This document shows, piece after piece, positions 12,704-22,800 of a DNA stretch of 38,773 nt. Positions within the stretch are counted from its first letter, which is position 1; each line of letters starts with the position of its first letter. This stretch comes from Chromera velia. Taxonomy: Eukaryota > Sar > Chromeraceae. The notes below the pieces were generated by a model that was not told where the DNA came from, searched no databases, and worked only from the letters and a program-made list of their open reading frames with translations. The stretch is taken from assembly GCA_018398765.1 (NCBI GenBank), contig JAHBMJ010000981.1:1-38773 (forward strand), written 5' to 3'. The position numbers were made by a program, and so were the translations under genes.

Positions 12704-12969
12704 GTGAAGACGACGAAGGGGAACCGGCCCGTGCGTCCTCTGAAGATCTTCCAGGTGCAAGTCGAAGAAGATCCATGGACGGGTCAGTACAGAATTATTT
12801 TTCTCTTCTGATCCCTTGACAGGACAGGTAGTGCCTCTTCTGTCCAGAAGGAACACCACTGCGTACAGTCTGTCTGGAAAAGAAAGAAACGAAGCTCCAA
12901 AGAGTCTGTTTGCTTGTCTCTCTGCCTCTGTCTTTGTATGTTTGCCTGCCTACGTGCCTGCCTACCTGC

Positions 12970-13001
<32 letters not shown>

Positions 13002-13031
13002 AAAAAAAGGAGGGAGAAGAAGAAACCTATA

Positions 13032-13075
<44 letters not shown>

Positions 13076-13513
13076 GAAAAAGAGAAGGAGAAAAAAAAAT
13101 ACTAATATATTGTATGTCTGTCAAAAAACAAAAGGGCGAAAAGAAACACGCATTCTGTCTATCTTTCTCTCTGCTTATCTGCCTTCTGCATTTTCGGTGC
13201 ATCGACTTTTGCATACGGCGAAAAGTCTGTTTATATAGTGAGAGAGCATGCTGGAATCGAATGAAAAAGTTTTCTTTGTCACTGCACAGAAATTGTTAGT
13301 CATCATTTCGATCCATTCACAATTCATTTCATCAAAGCACATAGCTAAAACCACTCTCAAGAAGGTTCTGACTCATTTAATTAATTTAATTAATATTTAA
13401 AAAAAAAAATAATAGAATTGTATGCAGGCGAACCTCTTCCACCGGATGCGGCCGAGCTTCCAGAGCGGCCTCTCGTTCCTGTCCACTCTCCGCCATCGTG
13501 TGCAATAAGTTGA
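9330..13513 (+). CDS. PPIL3-like cyclophilin (peptidyl-prolyl cis-trans isomerase), 7 exons
   Basis: Exons 9330-9444, 10036-10070, 10672-10869, 11267-11283, 11738-11783, 12704-12782 and 13428-13513 join in frame to 191 aa. The start reads MSVVIHTTVG, as in PPIL3, a nuclear spliceosome-associated cyclophilin subfamily. Recognisable cyclophilin landmarks are TPKTC-NF, HRVIKGFM-QTG (the catalytic Arg and the Phe/Gln of the active site), FEDE, TNTCEFFV, PHLDG, LFG and a final basic/RPL strand ending EDPW. The loop after QTG lacks the usual GDPTGTGRGG glycines, and the active-site Trp is His, as in PPIL3. Exon 4 is only 17 nt. Exon 7 encodes a proline-rich tail of about 28 residues beyond the normal family end. 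Introns hold long microsatellites. Exon 7 is duplicated downstream. Confidence 0.85.
9868..10030. repeat. CCTT/CTTT polypyrimidine tract
   Basis: About 160 bases of almost pure C/T in TTCC and TTTC units in cyclophilin intron 1. The tract runs to within a few bases of the exon 2 acceptor (CTTGCTGCAG), so it may act as an extremely long polypyrimidine tract. Confidence 0.95.
10199..10440. repeat. 35-bp minisatellite, seven copies
   Basis: Copies of a 35 bp unit whose AGACTTGATT block starts at 10201, 10236, 10271, 10306, 10341, 10376 and 10411, within cyclophilin intron 2. Copies differ at one or two bases. The base in the GTTT(G/A)GAGGC part reads G, A, G, A, G, G, which suggests partial amplification as a dimer. 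Confidence 0.95.
11784..12170. repeat. TCTG tetranucleotide arrays with purine-rich spacers
   Basis: The array begins with the GTCTGT donor of cyclophilin exon 5. Runs of TCTG are broken by similar purine-rich spacers of about 30 bases (11861-11891, 11924-11954, and a decayed one at 12144-12169), each with a core AAGAAGGGAGAAG and most ending in ATAG or GTAG. A CTTT/CTTC stretch occupies about 12030-12125. Confidence 0.9.
12963..13156. repeat. Second TCTG array set with the same purine spacers
   Basis: Located in cyclophilin intron 6, on the other side of exon 6 from the array at 11784-12170. Spacers at 13002-13032, 13077-13110 and about 13121-13156 resemble those in intron 5 (AGGAGGGAGAAGAAG, then CCTATAG). 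The left edge of the 1.33 kb duplication falls in this array. Confidence 0.9.
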
Positions 13514-14445
13514 GTCATACTTTATTTCCAAAAAGTTCACAAATTAAATGTTTTTTTTAATACCGAACTTCTTTGAATACATGATTATCATACGCCACTG
13601 GCATCGCCATATATTTTTCACCACAATATAATATCGTATAAAATCTAAATAACTTAACTTTAAATAGCCTGTATGATTTTAAAATTAAGCTAGAGTGCCG
13701 AACCTAGAGTTTTGTAATGTACTAAGCCAGGAGTATTGCAATGTTGCTGAGAGGTGGAAGGAGAAGAGTGAGGCAGACGTGCCTAGCAGACATGCTAGGA
13801 ACGAATATGAAATATTTCCCCCCTAATACAAACATTTATATTCAAACAATACAGAAATAGACCTAATACATGATGATGAATCAATGCGGGAACTATCATG
13901 ATAGCGGTGATTTAAAAAAAAAAAAACTTGATTATTTTCTTTTTTTTTTTGCATATATATCATTCAGCTACATACAGCATATATATGCATGATGTTAAAC
14001 TAAAAGATATGTTATTTAAGTGTTGTCCATGTGTTTTATGAACCTATAGGTACTACCATGGGCGACAAAAGTATTGTATATTTTTTTGTGGAGTTGGCGA
14101 AGATTCATTTTGGAAGACGATACTGGATCAAGCAGGCTAGAATAGAAGTAGATAGAGCATAAAGTATTACTTTAAAGTAATTGGCTTCGTACGTCCTCAA
14201 TTGGTAAAGCTAGATTGAATTATAAATTTATGTCTTATTTTTTATAAGCTTGGTCGATCGGTCACTTCAGAAATAATAAATCTACTTATATTTTAAACAC
14301 ATTCTCCCTACAACCCCTAATTAACATCTGATTGAAACCGTTATAGCTCACTAATTTAATTGTATAAATGTTTACTTCTTGTTATATTTTATTGGCGGTA
14401 GAGAGGTCAAAATATGAGTATACAAAACTTATGTCGCCCATGGTA
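13117..14445. repeat. Direct duplication, copy 1 (1.33 kb)
   Basis: This 1329-base segment recurs at 14969-16297 with a constant offset of 1852 and no difference that I could find, even in homopolymers (A13 and T10 runs are the same length). It contains the end of cyclophilin intron 6, the terminal exon and stop, AT-rich 3' flank, and a MITE at its right end. Confidence 0.9.
14053..14445. mobile_element. TA-flanked MITE, copy 1 (right end lacks last base)
   Basis: Left terminal repeat CTACCATGGGCGACA at 14053-14067, preceded by TA. The right terminal repeat TGTCGCCCATGGTA at 14432-14445 lacks the final G and has no TA after it, because the sequence diverges from copy 2 exactly here. The interior is AT-rich without a transposase frame. 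Confidence 0.75.
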
Positions 14446-14968
14446 TTGACCCCAAAAGTGGATCTTTTGTTTTTGTAAAACACAGATTTTATTCAAAGTT
14501 GAATTAAATTCAACTCACTAGGAGTCTAATAATTATAGGCACTTGCTTGTTTTATTTCTTTATGAACGTTTTGTTTTTCTTGAAATTAGCTGATTGTATA
14601 GAAAGCTTCTTGATTATAGAGAACATTTTGATACCGATAAGGTGTGAAATCATTTTTTGCTATAGCAACTCATTTATACTAGAGGAGCTAAAATATCAGA
14701 AAAGCTCTATTATAAAAAGGTTTAATGTACTCTGTTCCTACAAGAAAGAGTAGATCTGTTTGACTGTATAATGATTTGAATCTAAAAAAATAAAAACTAA
14801 GTTTCTATATGTTAGTAAAATCTAGAACAACAAAAGTTTGACTTACAATAAATCAAGTAAAGATCACTTCTATCAAATAAATCATACATTATTTTCTTTT
14901 AAATTCTTACCGCTTGACAATTATATTTTTATTATATTTTTTTGTTTGTTCTTTTGTATGTTCTTGTN
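14446..14968. other. AT-rich segment between the duplicate copies, ending in an N
   Basis: 523 bases of AT-rich sequence present only once, between the MITE end of copy 1 and the ambiguous base at 14968. Only short frames are seen. It could be genuine spacer or sequence from another locus joined through the MITE during assembly. Confidence 0.6.
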
Positions 14969-16297
14969 TCTGTCAAAAAACAAAAGGGCGAAAAGAAACA
15001 CGCATTCTGTCTATCTTTCTCTCTGCTTATCTGCCTTCTGCATTTTCGGTGCATCGACTTTTGCATACGGCGAAAAGTCTGTTTATATAGTGAGAGAGCA
15101 TGCTGGAATCGAATGAAAAAGTTTTCTTTGTCACTGCACAGAAATTGTTAGTCATCATTTCGATCCATTCACAATTCATTTCATCAAAGCACATAGCTAA
15201 AACCACTCTCAAGAAGGTTCTGACTCATTTAATTAATTTAATTAATATTTAAAAAAAAAAATAATAGAATTGTATGCAGGCGAACCTCTTCCACCGGATG
15301 CGGCCGAGCTTCCAGAGCGGCCTCTCGTTCCTGTCCACTCTCCGCCATCGTGTGCAATAAGTTGAGTCATACTTTATTTCCAAAAAGTTCACAAATTAAA
15401 TGTTTTTTTTAATACCGAACTTCTTTGAATACATGATTATCATACGCCACTGGCATCGCCATATATTTTTCACCACAATATAATATCGTATAAAATCTAA
15501 ATAACTTAACTTTAAATAGCCTGTATGATTTTAAAATTAAGCTAGAGTGCCGAACCTAGAGTTTTGTAATGTACTAAGCCAGGAGTATTGCAATGTTGCT
15601 GAGAGGTGGAAGGAGAAGAGTGAGGCAGACGTGCCTAGCAGACATGCTAGGAACGAATATGAAATATTTCCCCCCTAATACAAACATTTATATTCAAACA
15701 ATACAGAAATAGACCTAATACATGATGATGAATCAATGCGGGAACTATCATGATAGCGGTGATTTAAAAAAAAAAAAACTTGATTATTTTCTTTTTTTTT
15801 TTGCATATATATCATTCAGCTACATACAGCATATATATGCATGATGTTAAACTAAAAGATATGTTATTTAAGTGTTGTCCATGTGTTTTATGAACCTATA
15901 GGTACTACCATGGGCGACAAAAGTATTGTATATTTTTTTGTGGAGTTGGCGAAGATTCATTTTGGAAGACGATACTGGATCAAGCAGGCTAGAATAGAAG
16001 TAGATAGAGCATAAAGTATTACTTTAAAGTAATTGGCTTCGTACGTCCTCAATTGGTAAAGCTAGATTGAATTATAAATTTATGTCTTATTTTTTATAAG
16101 CTTGGTCGATCGGTCACTTCAGAAATAATAAATCTACTTATATTTTAAACACATTCTCCCTACAACCCCTAATTAACATCTGATTGAAACCGTTATAGCT
16201 CACTAATTTAATTGTATAAATGTTTACTTCTTGTTATATTTTATTGGCGGTAGAGAGGTCAAAATATGAGTATACAAAACTTATGTCGCCCATGGTA
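14969..16297. repeat. Direct duplication, copy 2 (1.33 kb)
   Basis: Identical to 13117-14445. It begins immediately after the N at 14968, at the same TCTGTCAAAAAAC block that follows a TCTG array in copy 1. At its right end the MITE is complete, including the last G and a TA. Confidence 0.9.
15280..15365 (+). pseudogene. Duplicated terminal exon of the cyclophilin gene
   Basis: Exact copy of exon 7 (13428-13513), with its TATGCAG acceptor and the TGA stop at 15363-15365. No copies of exons 1-6 accompany it, so by itself it encodes nothing complete. It could serve as an alternative last exon giving the same protein, or it may exist only as an assembly artefact. Confidence 0.75.
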
Positions 16298-16298
16298 G
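15905..16298. mobile_element. TA-flanked MITE, complete copy (394 bp)
   Basis: The 15-bp terminal inverted repeats CTACCATGGGCGACA and TGTCGCCCATGGTAG are perfect, and the element is flanked by TA on both sides (15903-15904 and 16299-16300). A TA target duplication is typical of Tc1/mariner-type elements. There is no transposase frame, so it is non-autonomous. Confidence 0.8.
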
Positions 16299-16300
16299 TA

Positions 16301-17119
16301 TGAACGCTTACTAGAACGTTCGGTATAGTAATTGGGGCAGGAGGTCAATCTTCCAAACATTATAATCCTATTCTATCCTATGAATCAACAAGTGTTGTTT
16401 AAGTGTTGTTATATTATGCTATACAATTGTTTCTTTATTATAATGATAAATTAATAAATGAATGTTGTTCCATTTAAGAATCGATCTGCCTTAGCAGCCT
16501 TGCATGTATGTCGTGACTTCACTGGCAAGTTGCCAAACGCTCCGAATTATGCTCAACGCCTATTATGGGCCGATGGCGATGGCGTATAATAATGATGATG
16601 ATGCTAGTAGCAAAGCTAGTGATGATGATGCCATTGTTATACAACTGTTGCTAACTGTTGCTTTAGTATTGCAAAGTCTAGTGCAAAGTGTTACATATGT
16701 TGTTGTTACGTCTTAATTGATGACATCATCGGAAGAAAAAAAAATGCCGTGGATTTATTGAGACCATATTTTTCTAAGTCTTTGTTTTTTATTTTTTTTG
16801 TTTCAAAATTCCCCCTAGTGCGGGAAGGCCTAGCGCGGGACCTATTAATCAATCAATCCGAGTGAATCCGATGGATATAGCGGGAAGGTGTAGCATAGAA
16901 CCAATCAATTAGTTAATCAGAAGACAAGGAACGAGTAAGGAACCGGTGTCTTCTGAAAGCAAAAACGAAAACCGACAGCTTTGTCACAGCCGATACCCCA
17001 ACAGATTCCCACGTTCTACGTGAGAGCTGACCTGTCAACTGTACGGTTGAATCGGCGATTCCCGGTTTGCCCACTCTGCACAAACAAAGTAAAGACGGGC
17101 GAAAGAAAGGTTCGCAATA
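16301..17119. other. AT-rich intergenic DNA with a 60-bp repeat pair
   Basis: There is no convincing gene. A diverged tandem pair with a 60 bp period lies at about 16816-16930 (GCGGGAAGG at 16820 and 16880, each followed by an AATCAAT-rich part). A GATGATGATG-rich stretch at 16585-16630 gives an Asp/Ser-rich frame that I do not trust as coding. Confidence 0.55.
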
Positions 17120-17707
17120 CCTCCCTGAACCTAATGTCCACTTAAAAAAAAAATATCAAGATCGTCCGCGCCTGCGGCGCGGCTAATCAAATCTATCCAA
17201 ATTTGTGGTGTAGCAAATCTCATTCAAAGAATTAAAAAAAAAAAATTGTCTTCTGTAAGTCTCAGTTTCTCTTAGACTCCGGCAAAGCAAGATCAACCAC
17301 CAACACTTTGTAGGCAATACTTCTGATGCTGTGAATCCTTCTTCTGTTGGGTCATATTGGGTACTCTGTAGTACTTTGAGAGGCAAGGTAATTGAACGAA
17401 AAGTCTGAAAGTCTGTCAATCTCTTCGGTTTTTTTTTTCTTCAGGGTTGTTTGGATACACTTGCATTTCGGGAGACGGGTGGACACGCAGCTGCAATTTT
17501 TTAGACATCTGCATGCGGCGCTGCCGTTCAAGACACCGCGCGCGCAGCCGGTCAAGACACTGCCCACGCCTGCGGTGCTGCCTTTCAAGACACCGCCCGC
17601 GCCTGCGGTACGGCCGGTCAAGACACTGCCCACGCCTGCGGCGCGGGCGTTCAAGCCTATCTAAACATGCGGCCCCACTATTCAAGTGGATCTTAGGTTC
17701 AGGGAGG
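17120..17707. mobile_element. Inverted-repeat element of 588 bp with TA flanks
   Basis: The left end CCTCCCTGAACCTAA at 17120 is matched by TTAGGTTCAGGGAGG ending at 17707. Both are flanked by TA (17118-17119 and 17708-17709), and weaker similarity continues inward (TGTCCACTT against GATCCACTT). The interior has T/A runs and a GC-rich tandem repeat. No transposase frame is present. Confidence 0.65.
17528..17660. repeat. 33-bp GC-rich tandem repeat
   Basis: TCAAGACAC or TCAAG blocks start at 17528, 17552, 17585, 17618 and 17651, giving one 24-base and three 33-base spacings. The units contain CCCACGCCTGCGG variants. Because the period is a multiple of three, an 11-residue Pro/Lys/Thr-rich repeat stays open on the plus strand, but I do not consider it a gene. 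It lies inside the inverted-repeat element. Confidence 0.8.
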
Positions 17708-18251
17708 TAGTTTGCAAAGTACTAAAAGGCGTTTCAAATGTTGTGGTAGACTTGCAGTTCTTTACTCTGCTCTGTACAAAAAGAGGTACCAGAGGCTCAC
17801 AATATACAGACACAAGCAGAAAAGGTATGGACATCTAGCAAAGAGAGCAATGTAGCCAGCAAGCCAGTATGGATCGCTCCACCTGAAGATACTTTTGCTA
17901 ATTGCGAAAAGTTGTTATATCGAGCCACAAGAACGTTTTTTCCGTTGCATCGAGCCTTTCTGCTCTCTTCATCTTCTGCCGTCAGATGGTTTACCTGTTC
18001 TCTTTTGTCAGTACAGGCACATATATTTCTAAAGCGGGGGCTGACCTACCTCTTCACTGCTCGTGTTGCGTTCAGACGACCGAGGGGTGCATTGGGCGGT
18101 TTGTTCCCCATTCAGTGTATTACCCACCATATCGATCAGCTTGGTGCTCTGCATGTTCACACCCACTAGCCGAGTGCATCCTTCCGCTCTGATTTGGGTG
18201 CACCAATCTCGGAAGGTGTTGGTACAACAGTGGGCGGGGAGTTGAATATAG

Positions 18252-18451
18252 TCAGAAATGAAGGTGGGAGGCAAAGGCTTTTGACCTCTGTTGATCATAG
18301 CCACTTACTTTTCCGATATGTCTGAAGCTTTCACAGCTGAGAGAACCTTCTTTAACTAATCGGATACCAAAAAATGGATACCCTTCCAAAGGGCGCAGGG
18401 TCGCAACACCTAGAGATCCACTGAATTTCGAAGATCGAGAGGCCAGTCTAC
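18252..18451 (-). pseudogene. Unidentified coding-like fragment on the minus strand
   Basis: A polypyrimidine tract and CTTTCAG acceptor on the minus strand precede a frame of about 65 codons ending at the stop at 18252-18254. It contains a stretch reading GYPFFGIRLVKEG. The GIRLV ending recalls the C-terminal GFRLV motif of formylglycine-generating-enzyme-like (FGE-sulfatase) domains, but this is only a short resemblance. I find no companion exon upstream, so it may be a gene relic carried in repetitive DNA. Confidence 0.2.
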
Positions 18452-18727
18452 CTGAAAGGAAAATTAAGTCTTGGGCAGACTGAACGCTCTTTCCTTTGTG
18501 CGTGTGGACTGTTCTGTTTCAGAGCAGCTCCACTTTGTTTAAGCAACGCCCATGTATGACATTAGAAAATGTTTAGGATCACTCATGACGATCCTCATTA
18601 CTTCCTCAGATGACAAACTTCGCACACGTATATACTATTTCAGTTGTAGATACGTGCGTATTACATAGTATTACGTGCCGCACGTATCGAGTGTGCGTGT
18701 ATACGTGCTTATTTTGGGCTGGGTGGA

Positions 18728-18862
18728 GCCTTGCCGCTGCCGCGCCGCTGCGGCCCCGCGGGCCTGGCCGGGTGCTTCATGTGCGCGCCGCCGCGCCCGG
18801 CGCGCCATGCAACGCAAATGTGCCGGCCGCGCCGCCGCGCGCCGCCGCGCGCGCGCCTCCGG
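18728..18862. promoter_or_regulatory. GC island upstream of the ankyrin gene
   Basis: About 135 bases of nearly pure G/C with many CGCGCG and GCCGCC repeats, about 210 bases before the ATG at 19075. The preceding 100 bases are ACGT/CGTA-rich (TACGTGC repeats). Position and composition suggest a promoter or 5' leader; this is inference. Confidence 0.4.
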
Positions 18863-19074
18863 AAATCGGATCCCGATCATGAGCCGATTACGGTGAATCA
18901 CAGCCGATTTTTTCATGAAAAGCGAGAGGAAGCCTAGCTCTATATTCATAGATACACGAAGCTGGATCTACACAGCAGTACACTGCACCACAACGTACAC
19001 TTTTGTTCTCTTGATTGATAATTAACAGATCGATTTCCAAGCACATTCGACCGCTTGACGTGACTGGTAGAACG

Positions 19075-19771
19075 ATGGCAGAGCAACACAAGGAGTACGT
19101 GGGAGACGCTCTCATCGGGCGGGTTGAAGGGAAGCTGGTCAGTTCAGTTCAGTTCAGTTCAGTTCAGTTCAGGGGAGGCCCTCTAGCTTGCACGCTCTGT
19201 TGTACAGTCACTCGAGTTTTCACCTTTCTGCTTCTTTCAGCCTGAATGGATAAACCTCCGAAGCACGTGGGAGCAGTCTCTTCGTGACATCCTGCCTGAC
19301 CTTCGTCTCCTCTCTCCTTTTCTGTCTGCAGTTCCAGGGAATGAAGCTGGGCAGGTTGATGCAGCGTCCGGTCACACGCACCTTCACTGCCCACAACGGT
19401 TTCATCGTGGAGCACAAGGAGAAAGGAGCCACAGATGTGAGGCCCAACCGGAGATATCCCCTTAGACACAGCACCTACGAAGTGAGGGGGACGGAGCTGG
19501 ACATCTCTCTGGAGATTGAGGCGGCAGACGGGGGCGAGAACAGAATCCAGAGGACAATCCAGTTTGAGTCTATGGAGGGTCTCTATGAGTTCCTCGGCTA
19601 CCTCAATTACACAAAGCAGGTGCGAGAGGGGGGGTATGAGGGGGGTCAACTTCTTGTGGAAAGATCAGCGTAGCTTTCTGAGAGGGAGTCATTCTTATCT
19701 CTGTACTTTTGTACAGTTACGAATTTGGTGAAGTTATCACTTGCAAATGCTTCCTCGGCAAGTGGTACTGC

Positions 19772-19822
<51 letters not shown>

Positions 19823-19827
19823 TGTGC

Positions 19828-19865
<38 letters not shown>

Positions 19866-22800
19866 CCCCTCCGTCCTTGTCTTCCCCCCTCTGTGTGTGA
19901 GAGTGTGTGCGCCTTGAATGAACATCTGTCTACCTGTATGTGTCCGTCCATCCATGCGTGCGGTGGTGCAGGGAGGCTTTGAGAAGGCACGAGACTCCAA
20001 GGACTACGTCAGTTCTTTGCCGAGCCAGCTCTGGCGATTTCTTTCTTTCTGTGTGTGCAGAAAGAGAAGGAAACTTTTCAACCGCCTCATTCATAAAGTC
20101 GTGCAAAAACCAGAGGCAGAAACCGGTCTCTTCCTCTCCCTCTTGACCTCTCTTTCCATCTCTCTCTCTCTCTCTCTCTTTCTCTCGACGAGGTGAGGTG
20201 CCCCCTCTCCTTTTCCCGCGGAACATTTGTCCAAAGGCACACTGTTACGAAGAGCAAAATACATGGATGGAATGTTTTTTTCTTTCTGCAGCCCCAGGAG
20301 AGGAAGCAGCGCCTGAAGACCTGGTTGGAGGGCGTGCTCGAGTACGCACTCGATCAGCTCAACTGCGGCGGGGAGGGGCGCAGAGGCACCATGAAGGTCA
20401 GTTAGGCATTTACTGGATCGGTCGGGCACTAGGGGCACGCGAAGAACAATCAAAGATCTTTCTTTTTCTCCTTCGAGTCAAAGGCATTTTTGTCTGCGAG
20501 ACCAGAGAGGCTGTTGAGGAAATCAGGCTGTCACCTTGGGTGGGATGGGGTTGGTGTCTCTGTGTGAGTTTCTTTCTCATTCTGCTCTCTGCACGTACGA
20601 GACTTAGACTTATTCAGCTGTATGGAACGAACCTCTTGATTCGTCTCCTTCTGTTCACTCACCCCTCTGCGTGCGCCTGCAGGCTGCCGACATGAAGGGC
20701 CAGACGCTGACAGAGGCGCAGTTGGAGTTTGCAGCAGAGAGTGCGAACCTGGCTCTTTTAGACTGGTTTATCCGAACCCTCCAGGGAGAGAAGCTCGATG
20801 AAAGACCTTCAGAGGCAGCAGTGAGAAGCGACCCTGTCCTCCAGGAGGTCGCCAGGTTCGAATACTTGCTTGAGGTCGCACTGGCCGTCTACGGACCTCA
20901 GCTCGTCACGGGATCTCGCACAGCGGTAGATCCTTCGGGAATTTTTTTTTCTTTCGCATGGTGCCTGCATGTCTGCATGACTGCACCTTTCTGGGGTTGG
21001 TTTTTGGTTAATAGATGAGAGAGAACCTCTAGCACGCACATTCGGCGTTTGCATCGGAACTGGGTACAGAAAAAACTCTCCAGGATTGCATCGGAAGTGG
21101 GTACAGAAAAAACTCTCCAGGATTTCCTCGCAGGCGGAACTCGGATAAAATCACATGTGTTTTATGCCTATGCCGGGCTCCCACATCCACACACGCACCT
21201 CCATTTGCTCAAGGACACATACGTGTTCGGAAAACATCACCCACCGTTTCTTCACTTAATTTCTGTCTGTCCCCTTCCTGGTTGCATGGCATGAGTCTTC
21301 TTTCTTTCTTTCCTTCTTTTCTTTCTTTCTTTCTTTCTTTCTTAACGAATCGTTGTATGCAGTGCGAGAACACTCTCCTCCATCTGGCCACAAAGGCAGA
21401 CGACACAGAGCTTGTGAACCTCCTGCTGGACCATTCACAGGCAGACGTGAACGCACGCGGAACGGTGAGTCACATCACAGGGATAAACACACATGCATGC
21501 AGCAGGGAGTCATTCCCTAGCTAGCTGTCTTTAATTCCTTTCACGGAGGTTCGGGTGTTCTTTGTATTTCTTTGCATAAAGAAAATATAACGCACGCGGA
21601 ACGGAGAGACAGTGGCTGAGAGGCTTTGTGAGCGCGCTGCAGTCGGATGAGGAAGGAAGGCAAAAAAAATGGAGAGGATTCGCTGACTGATGCACTTAAA
21701 GAGGACAGAAAATGTGAGAGCAGATGGTGTCTGATTGAGGCAGAGAGAGACAGCATGCGTGAGACCCAACCGAAGGCCGAAATGGAACAGATGTGTGCTG
21801 CTTGATTTTGCTTTCCCTGTCTGCTTTCTTAGTTCTCCTTCAGCTCCATTCTCTTTCATGTATGCGTGCGTTCCTTCGATCATATGGATGTTGCACACAC
21901 GCACACACGCCTGAATGAATGAATGAATGAATGAATGAATGACTGCAGGAGATGTACACTCCCCTGACGTACGCCCTGAAGTACAAACTCTGGGACCTCG
22001 CCCGTCTCTTGGTCGACAGGGGGGCGTGCGTCAATGCCACCTTCCTGGTCGGGCTATCTGCATGTGCTTTACGTGGACTCGGCTGTTTCTCTATGCCAGA
22101 ATCTTCTTTTTCACGCTTGCGTCAGCGATTGTCACTCAAGATGCATGATTTTGCGTGGTTGGAGTTCCGTCTCTTTTGCTGGAGATGATCATCGTCGGAG
22201 GTGTGTGTGCGTGCAAGTTCTGCACAGGTATGCATTCCGCGTGTGTGTAATTCTGCACGCGTCTTTTTTTGAGTCTAGGCAGACCTGTCGGAATTAAGAC
22301 TGGTTTCTTCTCACCACCAAGCCTAACTACCAAACAAACAATTTAACAATAAATATTGTTTTGCAGCACAAGCCGAGTGTGTTGAAGTTTCAGGAGGAGG
22401 GACAGACCGTTGTGGAGGGCCGAGTTGTGAAGAACAAGAAGAACGCCCTCAGAGTCAACGACGCACTCAGGAAACATCTCACACAGGTCTGTCTCTCAAC
22501 AATCAGTTGAACCTGTCATCATGCGGTCTCTGTATCGTTTGTTTTCTGTGCAGTCCCTCCCGCTACCTTGAAGAAACACCAAATCAATCGACGAGATCAA
22601 ACAGAGACTCTGCCTGCTCATTTTAGAGGGAGGGACGGAGAATGATCATGCAGGCAGGCATTCGGTTCTTCTTGTTGAGTTCTGTCTCTTCTTTCTTAAA
22701 TTTGTCTCTGGTTGTATCTCATTATGTCGATCCGTGTGTTGTGTGTCCTCCCTCCTTCAGGGAAGCGTTGCCCCCTTTCTGATGGCTTGCAAGAGCGGTC

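Noticed and set aside
16504-16716. Short acidic open frame
   Set aside because: It is driven by a GATGATGATG run in AT-rich DNA, with no similarity to a known protein.
17392-17664. Pro/Lys/Thr repeat protein
   Set aside because: The open frame arises from the 33-bp repeat within the inverted-repeat element. There is no credible start, splice site or family.
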